64,000 nt of DNA from Ascarosepion bandense (GCA_037127315.1 JBBBDQ010001026.1:7166001-7230000); one strand, 5' to 3'. Shown: positions 40,484 through 51,995, counted from the first letter of the stretch. Program-made: numbers and translations. The notes: generated by a model not told the origin, from the sequence alone.

Positions 40484-40864
40484 GTCTGTTTCATTTCCAA
40501 ACTTCGAATAATTTTTTAATAAATAAATGTCCGAAATTCATATTTTATTATTGTTTTTTTTAAACAATTTCGGACAAAGCAGTAATTTTCAAAATCTAAT
40601 GTTGTGTCTGTGTGGTAGTTATAATTCTACTGTCTATATCCTTGAATTCTTTGGAATGATGAAAGTTTGAAACAGACTCCGGCGACATCAAATGTAACTC
40701 TAATAGGATATATGTCCTACACAAAAGAAATTGTATCATACAAACACCACATTTGTTCTTGAAAATGACTGCGATCGACGATAATTTTTTAATAATACAA
40801 TACCAAAACATGAACTTTTTAGGTTCCAATCTATTTTAATGATTGCTAAAAATATTTCCTCTCC
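40484..40864. other. No gene recognised
   Basis: AT-rich. A small hairpin (TGTCCGAAATT at 40,527 and AATTTCGGACA at 40,566) is present. Confidence 0.45.
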
Positions 40865-41125
40865 AAATGTACAGTATTACATTATACGGACTAATTGTCC
40901 TCATCTTGTTTGCCATTTGTACGACGTTTAAGCCGTTGTACACTCCGGCCTTCTTCAAGTGCAAGGAATTTCGAACCGAACCCTTTATTGCAGTCACTAG
41001 GGCATATGATCTTCATTTCTTGCCGAGAGACTCTTCTGGTAGTCATAAGTTATTTCCCTCTAACTCTGTAAGTTACTGCTGTAGCCTGGTATTGAACTCA
41101 AAACTTTTTGGAGCTATCCGAATAA
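40865..41125 (-). mobile_element. Penelope-like terminal fragment with hammerhead-like core
   Basis: Related to 23,001-23,150 and 30,293-30,500. The minus strand near 40,918-40,957 reads TTGAAGA, GGCC...GGC, TTAAAC, GTCGTAC. Both core strands are altered. The fragment extends to GTTATTTCCCTCTAACTCTG on the right, also seen near 23,140. Confidence 0.45.
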
Positions 41126-41271
41126 TACACTGAGCCATGTGTCCTTAAGGACACACTTAAAAATACACACACAAATTCATACATAAAAAATTCACACACA
41201 TATTCATACACACAAAAAAACTTATAATGAGCTAACCCAAAACTTTTTAATACACACAAAAAAGACATGAG

Positions 41272-41314
<43 letters not shown>

Positions 41315-41584
41315 TATGTGTGTGGATTCGCCGAACTCATGTAATGATGTATTTTTTTAATTTTCTCTTTTAGGGGAGCGGTTCTTATTTCTATTCCGTC
41401 TTTTTTTAGGTCTTTGTGAATTTCATTCGTATAAAATCTTCTGTACAATAAAGACGGAAGCTGTTGATGGTTCGCCTAAAATAGGCCTAAACTTCCGATT
41501 TACTATGACATAATGTATCTGTCTTATTCTTTTCTTATATTTGGTCTATATGTATCTATATACATATATATTTAGAGCTCAGTT
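41126..41584. other. No gene; (TA)n tract
   Basis: Short CA-rich blocks (41,160-41,270) and a (TA)n tract at 41,274-41,311. Nothing else is supported. Confidence 0.5.
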
Positions 41585-41605
41585 AGAGAGTTATTCTACT
41601 ACTGT

Positions 41606-42298
41606 ATGTACAGGACACTCCTATGCAAACTGCGGAGCTATGGTTTAACTGGTCATTTGTTTGAACGAATCCAGTCTTTCCTCTCTAACCGCACATTGAA
41701 GGTGGTATTAAACGGACATGCCTCCCAGAACTACCATACGGGTGTCCCTCAAGGCTCTATCCTATGCCCTACTCTCTTTCTGATCTACATTAACGATCTC
41801 CCTGATACCATAAGATCCCAAGTAGGTATGTACGCCGATGACACCACAGTTTACTCTCGCCTTGATCAAAGATCTGGTGTGGGCAACAAAGCTAACCTTG
41901 CAGCCGAGCTTGAAAAGGACCTCCAATCCGTAGTGGACTTGGGTAAGAAATGGCTCGTAAATTGTAATGCTTCTAAAACGAAGCTGCTATCAATTAACCA
42001 TCATAGACAATTGCACCTACCTCCCATTAGCAAGGACCAGGCTTGCCTCCCAGAGAGTAAAACACTACACCTCCTTGGTCTCACACTTTCAGTGGACCTC
42101 AAGTGGAATGACTATATCGAATCCTTTGCTAAATCCGCTGTTATGAAAGTCGGTTCTCTGTGCAGAGCCCGGGTTTTTTTTCCGTCTGAATCTATCCTGC
42201 ACATATATAAATCTACCGTCCGCCCGTGCATTGAATACTGCTGCCACATCTGGTCGGGTGCCCCTGCTATTCTCCTCGGGCTTCTTGACAAAGTATAG
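41606..42298 (+). pseudogene. LINE-B reverse transcriptase fragment
   Basis: A 230-codon frame. LLCKLRSYGLTGHLFERIQS is the region after motif A, TGVPQGSILCPTLFLIYIND is motif B, and GMYADDTTVYS is the catalytic motif C with YADD. GKKWLVNCNASKTKLLSIN and LGLTLSVDLKWNDYI cover motifs D and E, and YKSTVRPCIEYC lies in the thumb. It resembles CR1/Jockey-type reverse transcriptases. The N-terminal palm and endonuclease are missing, and a stop (TAG) cuts it from the C-terminal part. Confidence 0.8.
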
Positions 42299-42431
42299 CG
42301 GAGAGTCTGTAATGTGATCGATACCGACTTGGTAGACCGGCTGCAGTCTCTCTCACCGGCGCGATGTGGCTTCCCTGTCTCTATTCTATAAATAATTTCA
42401 CGGCTTCTGCTGTGATGAACTTAGATCACTG

Positions 42432-42650
42432 GTGCCCCCTAGGTACGAATTTGCACGAGATACTAGATTAACAACTAGATCCCACACTTTTACAGTGAAA
42501 GCTATAAAATACAACCACAATTTCTACTCCAACAGTTTCTTTGATCGCACTTCCCGACTGTGGAATTCCCTTCTACATGATTGCTTCCCCGACGGCTACA
42601 ATCTCCAGGAGTTTAAATGTAAGGTCAATAGACACCTCCTAACACGCTAA
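42432..42650 (+). pseudogene. LINE-B C-terminal ORF segment
   Basis: YEFARDTRLTTRSHTFTVKA, then FFDRTSRLWNSLLHDCFPDG and LQEFKCKVNRHLLTR before the stop. The same C terminus is seen at 10,576, 37,458, 60,207 and 60,885. A frame shift separates it from the RT frame upstream. Confidence 0.8.
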
Positions 42651-42842
42651 CTCGCTTCCATTCTTTCAAACACTCTTCCCATCCTCCCAACTATCTATCC
42701 ACCCACTGCCTCGGTATCCTTACCCATCTATCACTCTCCTTCTGACATTTCCTATATCTAACCACTCTTTCTCTTCACCTTCACCTATGTAACCCCATGC
42801 GCAATAGTGGCAGTGGAATGACTTGCTTGGGGTGAATTGATT

Positions 42843-42867
42843 AATATATATATATATATATATATAT

Positions 42868-42921
<54 letters not shown>
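42843..42921. repeat. (TA)n-(GT)n compound microsatellite
   Basis: TA repeats followed by about 50 bp of GT repeats at the 3' end of LINE-B. The C/V-rich frame over it is an artefact. Confidence 0.95.
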
Positions 42922-42924
<3 letters not shown>

Positions 42925-43020
42925 ACATTGTATATAACACCACGCTAAAATATCGAGCCGTCCTACACCGGACTGATGCCAGTTTGGTCGGGTTTCAATA
43001 CTGGCTAGCAACAATGTGAT
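42922..43020 (+). mobile_element. Retrozyme fragment
   Basis: TTTACATTGTATATAACACC, ACGCTAAAAT and GGTCGGGTTTCAATACTGGC match the middle of RZ units including the B-box-like region. The hammerhead end is absent. Confidence 0.55.
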
Positions 43021-43062
43021 ATTTGACAGTATTCTTGGTAGATAACTTTATATATATATATA

Positions 43063-43446
43063 CACTACCGGCCATAATTTTTAGGCAACCCCATTTTTTT
43101 TTTAAAGAAATTTTGTATTTCATACTTTTTTTAGTATTTATTGCCAAATGAAAATAGAATAGTTTTTTTGTTATTATTACTTTGCACAATTTTACAAGGC
43201 AAGAAAGCAAAGATGAACTCGTTCGAATCACCCTAAATTTTCTTCATTGTTTCATTGATGAAACTGCAATATAGGTAATTATTAAATATTTATAAATTCC
43301 TTTAATGCACATGTTATTGTGCTGTATTAACAAAAGAACCATTCTATTTTCATTTACAATTATTCACTTGGCAAATAATACTAAAAAATAGTATGAAATA
43401 TATAATTATTTTTAAAACATTGACCTAATAATTATGGTCGTTAGTG
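43063..43446. mobile_element. Tc1-like MITE
   Basis: 384 bp with termini CACTACCGGCCATAATTTTT and, on the other strand, CACTAACGACCATAATTATT, flanked by TA on both sides. Subterminal inverted similarity continues for about 110 bp (TATTTCATACT...TTTAGTATTTATTGCCAA). No transposase remains. Ends starting CACTA...GGCCA are typical of Tc1 elements. Confidence 0.85.
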
Positions 43447-43448
43447 TA

Positions 43449-44350
43449 TATATAAATAAGCTATCGTTAATATATATTACTATACATGTGTATTTATGTT
43501 TATGTATATATGTGTGTTGTATATATCCAAACAACAAATAAAATAGGATTTTAGCATAATCTTCCATAATGCCGTAATACTTAAGTTATCACACAAGCTT
43601 GTAAAATATGCTATTAACTACTAAGTAAGAAAAATGAAGAAATAAATTAACATATATAAAAACCAATACAGATAAATAAATATTTATTTCGCTATTCAAG
43701 CGTAAGTAAAAAATAATTATTCAAGCAAGAATTAAAAACAGAAGTCACTAATTATTTAAGCAAGAATTAAAAAAGAAGACACTTATATTTTTCAAACTTA
43801 AGAAAAAAAAGATATAAAACAAAAAAATCTTCTGTCTTTGACGGAAATAACATTTACTTTATCTTTTGGCCCTCAGAACCGAATGATAGCGAAAAAGGAA
43901 TTATGAAAAAAGAAAAAGAAAAAAGAAAAAAAAGAAATAGTGAAAATGAGGAGAAAAAAATAGATAAAAGAAGAAAATAAGGAAACAATGAAAAGAAAGG
44001 AAAAGAAAATAGAGAAAAGGAAAAGGAATAATGAGATAATATAAGGAAAGAAATTTGAAAAGTAGAAATATCCAACACGTTCTGAACATTTCCACGTACA
44101 CACACGCACAGGCGTACGCATACATGCATATATATGTCTACATATACAAAGAGTAAAACATTAATCTAACACCAATATTAAGCACATTAATTTATTTTTG
44201 TATTAAAGGATAACGAAATAAGAAAATCAGCAGAGAATTGTTTATACATCCGGGTGTCTAAACCGAACAATTACAAAAGTCTACGAAAACCTGGAGTCGG
44301 ATTGCCGAATATAACATCAATCAGGAAATGAAATATTTCTATTAATCCTT

Positions 44351-44352
<2 letters not shown>
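43449..44352. other. No gene; purine-rich stretch
   Basis: 43,890-44,060 is almost pure A/G on the plus strand, producing F/S-rich frames on the minus strand that are not credible proteins. Otherwise AT-rich and unremarkable. Confidence 0.55.

Positions 44353-44402
<50 letters not shown>
44353..44402. repeat. (TA)n microsatellite
   Basis: This TA run abuts the hammerhead end of the minus-strand retrozyme. Confidence 0.95.
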
Positions 44403-44406
<4 letters not shown>

Positions 44407-44672
44407 CAGACAGATCTGTTTCGCTGTACCACAGCTCATCGGTATGATTAGACTCCGATTGCTTTTAACCCAGGATTGAAACCGACTGAATTGGTGCCAG
44501 TCGGCGATTCTACCTCTGAGCTATGGTATAAGGGGGCAGACTTTTTAGCGTGTATATTATCATTATACACACCCAGTAGCTGAGAGTGTTCTAATTCATT
44601 GCTGAATGAACGATGCGTATATGCTAGAGTAGCTACTGTTTTTCAAAGTCTACCATTCTTTCAGAGTTCTCA
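44403..44672 (-). mobile_element. Retrozyme, single unit
   Basis: On the minus strand it runs from GAGAACTCTGAAAGAATGG through TGAATGAACGATGCG in complement, an A-box-like CATAGCTCAGAGGTAGAATC and a B-box-like CGGTTTCAATCCTGG, to the hammerhead and (TA)n. The tRNA-like boxes are the clearest of all copies. Confidence 0.75.
44404..44454 (-). ncRNA. Hammerhead ribozyme of retrozyme, one core change
   Basis: The minus strand has CCGATGA (U4 to C), a perfect stem II GCTGT/ACAGC, GAAAC, a palindromic stem III ACAGATCTGT and GTC, then TGCGG. The inner stem I 5' strand is changed to TCATA and no longer pairs. Likely inactive. Confidence 0.6.
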
Positions 44673-44673
44673 A

Positions 44674-44733
<60 letters not shown>

Positions 44734-44754
44734 GTGTGTGTGTGTGTGTGTGAA

Positions 44755-44775
<21 letters not shown>
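44673..44775. repeat. (CA)n, (GT)n and (TA)n cluster
   Basis: About 60 bp of CA, then GT, then TA repeats. CA followed by GT makes a large potential hairpin. Confidence 0.95.
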
Positions 44776-44785
<10 letters not shown>

Positions 44786-44844
44786 CAATTTGTTATATAT
44801 ATTATATTATTTATATATTATGCGTGGTACTTATTTGAAAGCGC

Positions 44845-45216
44845 TCGATATCAGTGATAGTGCTAATCAGAGTCGATAGATACACTATTTGAATACACCA
44901 ATCAAATGTGTATGTATCTACACAACGGCACATATATACATATATATGCCAAGCCCCATACTATTCACATATATTTATGTTTGTGCGAGCCCCGGTGGGC
45001 AAGCGCGTATGTGTGTATCTGCATACGTCAATACAAGTGTGTATCTTTGTCTGCATTTGTATGAGAGACGTCACGACGACAAATTTTTCTCCTAATTTTC
45101 CTCCCGCTTCTACAAAAATACACCAATATACGCAGCTCAACATATATCCAATATTGTTTTAAAAAATTAATCGCAAAAGCGTGAAACCCAGGGTCACGAA
45201 CCCACAACTATCTAAT

Positions 45217-45230
<14 letters not shown>
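44845..45230 (+). mobile_element. Repeat Y, continuous copy
   Basis: Undivided partner of 38,355-39,245. It includes ACTATTTGAATACACCAATC, GAGAGACGTCACGACGACAA and GCGTGAAACCCAGGGTCACG, the last resembling a weak tRNA-type B box (complement of GGGTTCGTGACC), so it could be a SINE. A (TA)n run follows. Confidence 0.55.
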
Positions 45231-45254
<24 letters not shown>

Positions 45255-45434
45255 TGGAAACAGACGAACCTAAAGAATGTAATCCATAGAATGGCCCCAC
45301 GTAATATGATTTGTGTTCCTTATTAAGTGAATGTCTTCCTCGTAGTATAAAGAAGGGCTCCGTACCATTCCTGTCTCCATCGAGTGCTAATCACCTACCT
45401 GTAGCTGTCAACCACAGTATCTTCACAGATGAAG
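45231..45434. other. No gene recognised
   Basis: Mostly (TA)n, then unassigned sequence upstream of a LINE-A fragment. Confidence 0.4.
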
Positions 45435-45570
45435 AAGAAACTTCAAGCGAGAGAAATGATATTCTACAGAAGGATATTGAGAATTCCATGAACCGAACAC
45501 ATGGGCAACGAGGAAATTTTGCAGAAAATGGAAACAAAAATGACATTTATACTTAATGTTGCATCGCCGA
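45435..45570 (+). mobile_element. LINE-A internal fragment
   Basis: Shifted frames read REMIFYRRILRIPWTEHMGN and EEILQKMETKMTFILN, matching MRFYRRMLQI...EHVSNDEELERMETKRK in the copy at 58,135. No RT motif is included. Confidence 0.6.
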
Positions 45571-46635
45571 GGTGGATACGGACACACGGAAAATATGATG
45601 GGATATTTTTCAGCGCAATATTTGCTGATAAACGGATATACACAGAACAGGACAATACTTCCAATAACAGACAAGACAGGACTTACAACACAGAGAGGAG
45701 GGGGTTTAGATCGAAATAGTCACCAAAGTAATCAGTCCAAATATTACTCGAAAGACACTCAATATTACGCCTCGACTGCGATATTCTTTACTTAAATAGA
45801 CCATTTCTATCAATGGGGCATTTCATTATTGAGAGTGCTGCAGTTGTATCAGCCACTCTACAACACTTAATATATGAAATAGTGAAATCAATTATAACAT
45901 TTTAAATAGCATTTTTTAGTTACTTGAAACAACATAAATATTGTTCTCTATTAAGATGCTCAGAATACTACGCATGGTGTATGAGAATAACGTGGGAATT
46001 TTAAGAAACACTAAGATTTATGCGATTACGTTCTCCCGTATTCACTCCTGACTATCGTATTAAGCGGACATATTGTGAATAGATTATCACTTTTTCTTTG
46101 CTTCTATAACTGTGACATTTATCCCCACTATCTTCTAACTTTAAGAAATCAGTAGTCAAATAAACATAAGTCAGACAATGACTCTTAGCAGCTGGATCGT
46201 CTAATGGCTAAAGTCAGAGTCACGTGATTCAGTATGAAATCTTTCCTGAAAAATACTTGAGAACCAGTTGGATAGAAAATTTCGAAACAGTAAACACTCT
46301 TATATCAAAATATGACGAGACTGATTAATGAATAGACCAAACATTGTATTCTACTCACTAACATTAATCACATACTATATACAGACATTTAGTCGATTGA
46401 TTAAATAGTCACAAACCAAGAAGCAATGGTGAATTACTAAGTGTGTTGATCACCAAATGTAATGTCATTGCTAATTTTTCCAGTTAAGAAAACTGGGAAC
46501 GCCTCGGGCAACTCAACGTTAAATTTTTACGACTGAAAGAAAAAAATCAGTTGTCGAGACGGAGAGAATGGAAACGAAAATCATTTGATAACAAAAGCTT
46601 GCAACTTGAAAAGTAAAGTAAACAACTGAATATTT
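45571..46635. other. No gene recognised
   Basis: Frames around 45,556-45,795 run on from the LINE-A fragment but lose similarity. The rest is AT-rich and unassigned. Confidence 0.45.
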
Positions 46636-47660
46636 TTTAATAATCATATCGCCTCAAGCATGGCAGTTTTGCAAGGGGTCACATAAAAGAAAAGTTATGA
46701 GAAAGAGTGATAGTTTATAGGGAATGTCAGGAAGAGGATAACAGAAGGATGAGAATACTTATGAGTACAGTGGATAAAGAATTGAGCATGAGAGAGAAGA
46801 TGCAAGTTAGTGGGATAGGAGATTAATTTTTTTATAATAGTATCGCCCAATGCAAGGCATTATACTGCCACTGTTGTGCAGGGGGTTACATAGGAGGAAA
46901 GTTATGAGAAAAAGTGACAGGTTATAGGGGGTGTCAGGAAATAGGTAAGAGAATGATGAGAATACTGATGAGAGTGGAGTGGACGGAGAATGGTGCATGA
47001 GAGTGAGGATGCAAGTTAGTGAGATAGGAGATGCCTTTTTTATAATCGTATCGCCCAATGCAGGCATTATACTGCCACTGTTTTGCAGGGGGTTACATAG
47101 AAGGAAAGTTATGAGAAAAAGTGAAAGGTTATAGGGGGTGTCAGGAAATAGGTAAGAGAAGGATGAGAATACTGATGAGAATGGAGTGCATGAGAGTGAG
47201 GATGCAAGTTAGTGAGATAGGAGATTACTTTATTTTTATAATCATATCGCCTCAAGCAAGGCATTATCCTGCCACTGTTGTGCAGGGATGACATAGGAGG
47301 AAAGTTATGAGAAGGAGTAACAGAATAAAGTGGGTGTCAGGAAGCGGGTAGGAGTGGGATGAGAATACTGCAGAAATGAGAGAGAGGATGCAATTTAGTG
47401 AGATAGAAGATGATTATTGACTTTACATTTAAATTCATGGCGATTGTAGCTCTCGGAGAAGCAAGTAAACGGAAGTGAATTTCAGTGGCGGGAAGTTCGT
47501 GAAAAGAATCTGATGGAGTAGAATTTGCGTTTACATTTTATTGGTTTCATAGTAAAAAAAAAGTGGGACCTAGTTGCTAATCTTGTGGCTTGAGTAAATT
47601 TCGTATATAGCGGGCACAAGTGAGCTAAGTTCGTCAGAGCAGAAACCGTGAAAGTATTTG
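46636..47660 (-). repeat. Tandem array of LINE-B 3' tails, four copies
   Basis: Units start at about 46,640, 46,835, 47,045 and 47,238 with ATAATCATATCGCCTCAAGC or a variant. Each has CTGCCACTGTTGTGCAGGG and AGTTATGAGAAAAAGTGA and ends at a T-run. Period is about 200 bp. The last unit is longer and reaches into the coding end (TTTACATTTAAATTCATGGC). All are head to tail on the minus strand, as at 4722-5680. Confidence 0.8.
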
Positions 47661-48000
47661 TAGAACTAAAGGAAAATAAAAAAAAGTATAAGAGAAAAGT
47701 ATAAGAAAAAGAAAAAGTGTATGTATTTTCTGTTATTTCAGACTACGGTCAAAAGTTTTGTTTTTTTAAATCCTCATATCGCATACGCTGCACATAGCTT
47801 TTTACACAGACATGTTTCCCCGCGTCATTGCTGCCTTATATTAAAATTTGTTAAATTCTAAACAAGGCTTTTGTTGTTCGTCTCTGTTGATAAACTTGTG
47901 GAAAATTTGGACATACCTCTTGGCGACAAGTGCAACATTTTTTAACATTTCTTTTTACATTTTATGCTGATCTAAACAGAATGATTACAATTTGAAAAAG
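47661..48000. other. No gene recognised
   Basis: AT-rich spacer with A-rich runs. Confidence 0.5.
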
Positions 48001-48235
48001 AAATTTGAAATTTCTAGGTCCCGTAATGAGGAAAAGGTGCTTGGAAACTTTGATACTCACGAGATATACACAAGGCAAGAAGAAAGCAAAAGTAACCTAC
48101 TGTGCGAAATTAAGTAAATTTGTAGGGTTTAGGAGAAATAAAACAATGACAAAAGATATTAATAGCTGCAAAAAACAAAAATTGTTAAGAGCCATGATCG
48201 CCTACATCCTGATTTTTAATGCCCCATAGAAAAAG
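48001..48235 (+). mobile_element. LINE-A C-terminal fragment, degenerate
   Basis: The frame 48,005-48,229 reads MKFLGPVMRKRCLETLILTR, TQGKKKAKVTY and LLRAMIAYILIFNAP, aligned with the LINE-A C terminus (MGYTMRKMGLENLMLTGQIE ... WKAMIAYVLKGQ). The middle has diverged. Confidence 0.55.
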
Positions 48236-48335
48236 TTCAGCAGTCTAAGAAGTAGTTGCTTCTTTTTTTTCAAACTATACCATCTTCGGTGAAATTCTTT
48301 TTAAATATTTGCTTTCACTGTTGCTATTTCATTGG

Positions 48336-49040
48336 ATGTGCATTGTGGTGCAGTGGATATCGACTCAGAACGACAAATCAGGGAGCGGAGTTCTAATTCT
48401 AGTTGAATTCCTTGCATTCACTTACACGCAAATACCCTTGGGAAAGGTATTAATCCATCTCTGCCCTCCAGTTAAGGTTTAAATAATAGGACAGATTGGG
48501 TTCTATAGCCTTGGCTGGCAACCAGTCTACCGCAGAAAGCAATGCCAATCTCCTGAAGGATAATCTTCTGCTCAGTCAGACATCTCAAAGCGTGTATCAC
48601 GTATGGCACTTAATTGACTGACTATATATAATCGTTGAAAATATGATTAAGGCTTTTACTGGGTTTTATATTGTTATGAAGTAATAAACCGATCCCGCCT
48701 AATTACTACTTAATAATATAATACATATCTTCCCCCTCTAGCTATTGATTCAACAGGACAGATTGGGTTCTATAGCCTTGGTTGGCAATCACTCTACCGC
48801 AGAAAGCAATGGCAGCCTACTGCGGGATAATCTGCCCAGACATTGTCGCTCAAAGCGGCACTCAACTGACTGTTTCATTAAGAATGATTTTAAGATGGCC
48901 GTTTTTTGACGATATTAATCAACATGTTTTTTTTTCTTCAAACCAGTCTACCGCAGAAAGCAATGGCAACCTACTGTGGGATAATCTTCTGCCCAGTCAG
49001 TCATGTCTCTTTCGAGTATGGCACTTAACTGACTGAGTTA
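48336..49040 (+). mobile_element. SINE-1 composite: full unit, spacer A, tail, spacer B, tail
   Basis: A full SINE-1 (48,336-48,625; head GTGCATTGTGGTGCAGTGGA) is followed by spacer A (48,626-48,750, lacking one hairpin arm), a second 3' tail (48,751-48,870), spacer B with AAGATGGCCGTTTTTTGACG, and a third 3' tail (48,949-49,038). It is the most complex composite here. Spacer B is also found at 54,757-54,820. Confidence 0.75.
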
Positions 49041-49079
49041 AAAATAAATCCGTGCTTATTGATTGATATATGTTGTTCT

Positions 49080-49082
<3 letters not shown>

Positions 49083-49120
<38 letters not shown>
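49083..49120. repeat. (TA)n microsatellite
   Basis: Pure TA run directly upstream of element X. Confidence 0.95.
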
Positions 49121-49122
<2 letters not shown>

Positions 49123-49500
49123 TAGCAGTATAGTCCGGCATTGATTGGGTGTAATGAAAGCTTTAAAACTAATCCATGGTCCTGGAGTTCAGACTCTTTG
49201 GACGTTGGCACGAAAAACTAAAAAGCAATTGTTGTTTCCAGTTAAAGCGAAACCGTAGACTGAAAGAAAAATGAATGGATATAAGTTAAATTTTGATTTC
49301 CTGGTATCGATATCAAATAAGTTTGTTTCGTCGTAAACTGAATTTTGAAGGCTAAATAAATCCTCTGAGTAAATGGTATCATGGCTGAGACTAAGAACTA
49401 TATTTATACCTACTTAGACCCGAAGCCACAACTAAAATAAGGACCGAAAAAATACATACATGCAGATAAACAGACACACACACAACCATCTTGCCTTCTA
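49121..49500 (+). mobile_element. Element X, left part
   Basis: Starts ACTAGCAGTATAGTCCGGCA and ends near CACACAACCATCTTGCC, matching 57,300-57,690. The right part (TATCGATTTTCTGC...) is absent here. Confidence 0.65.
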
Positions 49501-49914
49501 TATTGTTTCAGTAGAAGAATTGGACAATCGATAAAAAAGCACCATGCAGGGTGTGAGTGCATTAATGACTTGGGTTTCCACCTGAACATTAACCAATGAT
49601 TGCTATATTGCACTGTGTTGTGATGATTTACAGCCATTCATAAATTGTGTACTCTGAGACTGAATTATTCCAGTAAAATAATGCATAGGTTGCTCAGTAG
49701 AGAAACTTTCTGGACACTTGTGATGATTGTATGGCCACTATTTTCACTTCTAGTCTAGTCAAGCATCTGGGAAGTTGTTGGATGTATACCATATTGAGTT
49801 ACTACACTTCAGGCTAAAGTAGGTCCTACACTATATTATAGTGCTGTGACTTGGGCAAGGGGAATGTATATACAAAAAGGTTGGTGCTAATACGCTTACT
49901 TAAGCTGAACTAAC
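49501..49914. other. No gene recognised
   Basis: No supported frame and no family match. Confidence 0.45.
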
Positions 49915-50320
49915 TTTTTTTTAAAAATCATATCACCCCAAGCAAGGCATTTCACTACCACTATTGCGCATCGGGCTATATAGGGGAAGGTTAAGAGAAG
50001 GAGTGGTTAGACATAGGGAATGTCAGGAGGAATGAATGTTAGACATAGGGAATGTCAGGAGGAATGGGAGCAGGTTAGTGTGTTAGGAGGTGTCTATTGA
50101 CCTTACATTTAAACTTCTGGACATTGTATCCGTCGGGGAGGCAATCGTGTGGAAGGGAATTCCACAGCCGGGAAGTGCGAGGAAAGAAATCGTTGGAGTA
50201 GAAATTGCGGTTGCATTTTATAGCTTCCACTATAAAAGTGTGTTATCTAGTTGCTAATCTAGTATCTCGTGCAAATTCGTATTTAGGGGGCACCAGTGAT
50301 CTAAGTTCATGGCTGAAAAG
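49915..50320 (-). mobile_element. LINE-B 3' fragment
   Basis: The complement of the LINE-B end (AAATCATATCACCCCAAGC) is followed by a 3' UTR containing a direct duplication of GTTAGACATAGGGAATGTCA, and then the coding end up to the DTRL region near 50,270 (complement of TTAGCAACTAGATAACACA). 5'-truncated. Confidence 0.8.
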
Positions 50321-50954
50321 TTTGCATGCTCTGAGAAAGCAATGCATTAAGATAAAATGGATGTATCAGAACTCTTCCACTACAACAGGACGGGGAACCA
50401 ATAATACATACAAATATTAAGGGACCTGTAATAGCAAAAAAATAGGTAAGTATTAATACAGGCCAATATGAAAAAAGAGCAGCAGGGATGATAGCAATGC
50501 TGTCAGCTTGAGAAAGGGTTTGACAAATGAAATTGCATCTGATGTTCAGCTTTAGAAATTCCTGGTTTTGTCTACATTGCCTCTAAACAGCTGTAAAGCC
50601 AAACTTTAGGAATATGGTACCACATGTTAGTGCAGGCCATTACAAATTATGTATCCTCTAGTTCGCCCCTGACTCGAAGATTCACTTACTTAATGACCTT
50701 GAAACCTCAACTTCACCAGGCAAAACTACATAAAACTGGATGGATGTAGTGAAGAGACATTCATAATAGCTTGAAAAAATATTTGGGATTACCAAGATGA
50801 TGAATAAATTAATGAAGGACTTCATCTATATTCATAAAAAATAAAGATAAACATGAATGAAGCCCATCAAATGAGTTGCATAACTAAGTTTATGATTCTG
50901 ATCAATGAGTTCATAAATTGGGCTGGAAATAGTTTAAGAACTATTGACTTATTC
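50321..50954. other. No gene recognised
   Basis: No family match. The right end grades into a possible LINE coding fragment. Confidence 0.4.
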
Positions 50955-51130
50955 AAGAATTGCTATCTTGTGAGAGATACAAAACCAGAAAAGCCTACAT
51001 TTTTTCATAGATTTCATTAAAGCAATTGATAAAGCCTGACGCAAACACCTACTTGAACAGTTGGGAACACTTAATGTAGGAAAGATGATGTGGAAGTAAC
51101 TGTTTTCTCACTTAGATTTATTTAACTGAT
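50955..51130 (+). mobile_element. Reverse transcriptase motif A fragment, LINE of uncertain family
   Basis: One frame reads FFIDFIKAIDKA, a stop, then RKHLLEQLGTLNVGKMMWK, the motif A region (F.DF.KAFDKV.R..L...L) of a non-LTR RT. It resembles neither LINE-B nor LINE-C closely. Only about 35 codons are recognisable. Confidence 0.45.
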
Positions 51131-51224
51131 ACTGTGGAGATGATCCTAAGAGATTGAGAAAGCATACCAAGATTTATTAGATATAATCTTAATCTATAGA
51201 CAGATGACATGAGTGCTAAATTAT

Positions 51225-51480
51225 GTTGTTTTTTTTTTTGGCGGGGGGGGTATTGACATTACTCCATACAAGGCAGTAAATCCACTAAAACCTGGGGTTA
51301 CTGGGTGGAGAAGGATTAGAAACAAGCAAATAAAGAATAATCAAGAGAGTGGTAGATAGCAATTGACATTGTATCTAATTTTTTGCAGATTCGAGTTGGC
51401 TGGAAAGCTTGGAGCCGGGAAGGAGAGCCACAAGTGAGGAAGAAATTTTAATTGGCTATATAGCAGTGGATTTCCTTAGA
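51225..51480 (-). mobile_element. Possible old LINE-B 3' fragment
   Basis: ACTCCATACAAGGCAGTAAA, CTGGGGTTACTGGG and CAATTGACATTGTATCTAAT follow the order of LINE-B minus-strand tails with high divergence, preceded by a T/G run. Confidence 0.4.
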
Positions 51481-51995
51481 AGAGATGTGAAGTGAATGAT
51501 GTTCTGAGAATACAATAGACTGGACATGTGGTCTGCAAGGAAGTTTTAAAGAATAAAAAAGGATACTTAGAATCAAAGAAGACAGTAGGAATTCTAGAAT
51601 GATTTTGTATTTATTTATTTTTGCCTTATTTTAAACGAGTGTTTGTGTGTGTGTTTTATTTTTCTTTTTTTTTTTTCTTTCTAAGAAATCTCTTTGGATG
51701 GCCTTAAATCCTCTGTTAAATTCATTGTTCCGTGTATTCTTTTTAGCCAAGTCACTTCCGGCTAGCTAGTTGAATTTTTAACCTACCTCCCCAACCTATT
51801 CCTCTGGCCACTAGATAAAATAACCATTTATCTTTTTTGGCAACTGGCAATGAAGCATGTTCGGTCAGGTTGGTTAGATTTATTTGAAATTTTAGTAAAA
51901 GTAAATAATGATTTTGTATTTATTTATTTTTAAGAAATTTATTTGATTGGACTTTAACTAAGTTAAAACTTAGTTAACTCACCACCTGTAACTTT
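51481..51995. other. No gene recognised
   Basis: AT-rich. ATTTTGTATTTATTTATTTTT occurs twice (about 51,602 and 51,910). No gene. Confidence 0.45.

Larger units (their letters stand above)
41585..42842 (+). mobile_element. LINE-B, longest copy, RT domain to 3' end
   Basis: 5'-truncated just after RT motif A. It contains the RT frame, a frame break near 42,298, the C-terminal frame 42,432-42,650, and the 3' UTR ending CTTGCTTGGGGTGAATTGAT, followed by (TA)n-(GT)n simple sequence at 42,843-42,921. This copy defines the family, whose 3' tails occur in more than ten places here. Confidence 0.85.

Noticed and set aside
40144..40500. 118-codon minus-strand frame
   Set aside because: It lies wholly within a block with solo LTR structure (TG...CA ends, ATAT duplication, TATA-like and poly(A) motifs).
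43854..44129. Three overlapping F/S/L-rich minus-strand frames
   Set aside because: They come from an A/G-rich tract; all three frames are open because pyrimidine codons lack stops.
46185..46250. tRNA-like segment GATCGTCTAATGGCTAAAGT
   Set aside because: Only the D-arm region resembles a tRNA; no B box or acceptor pairing.
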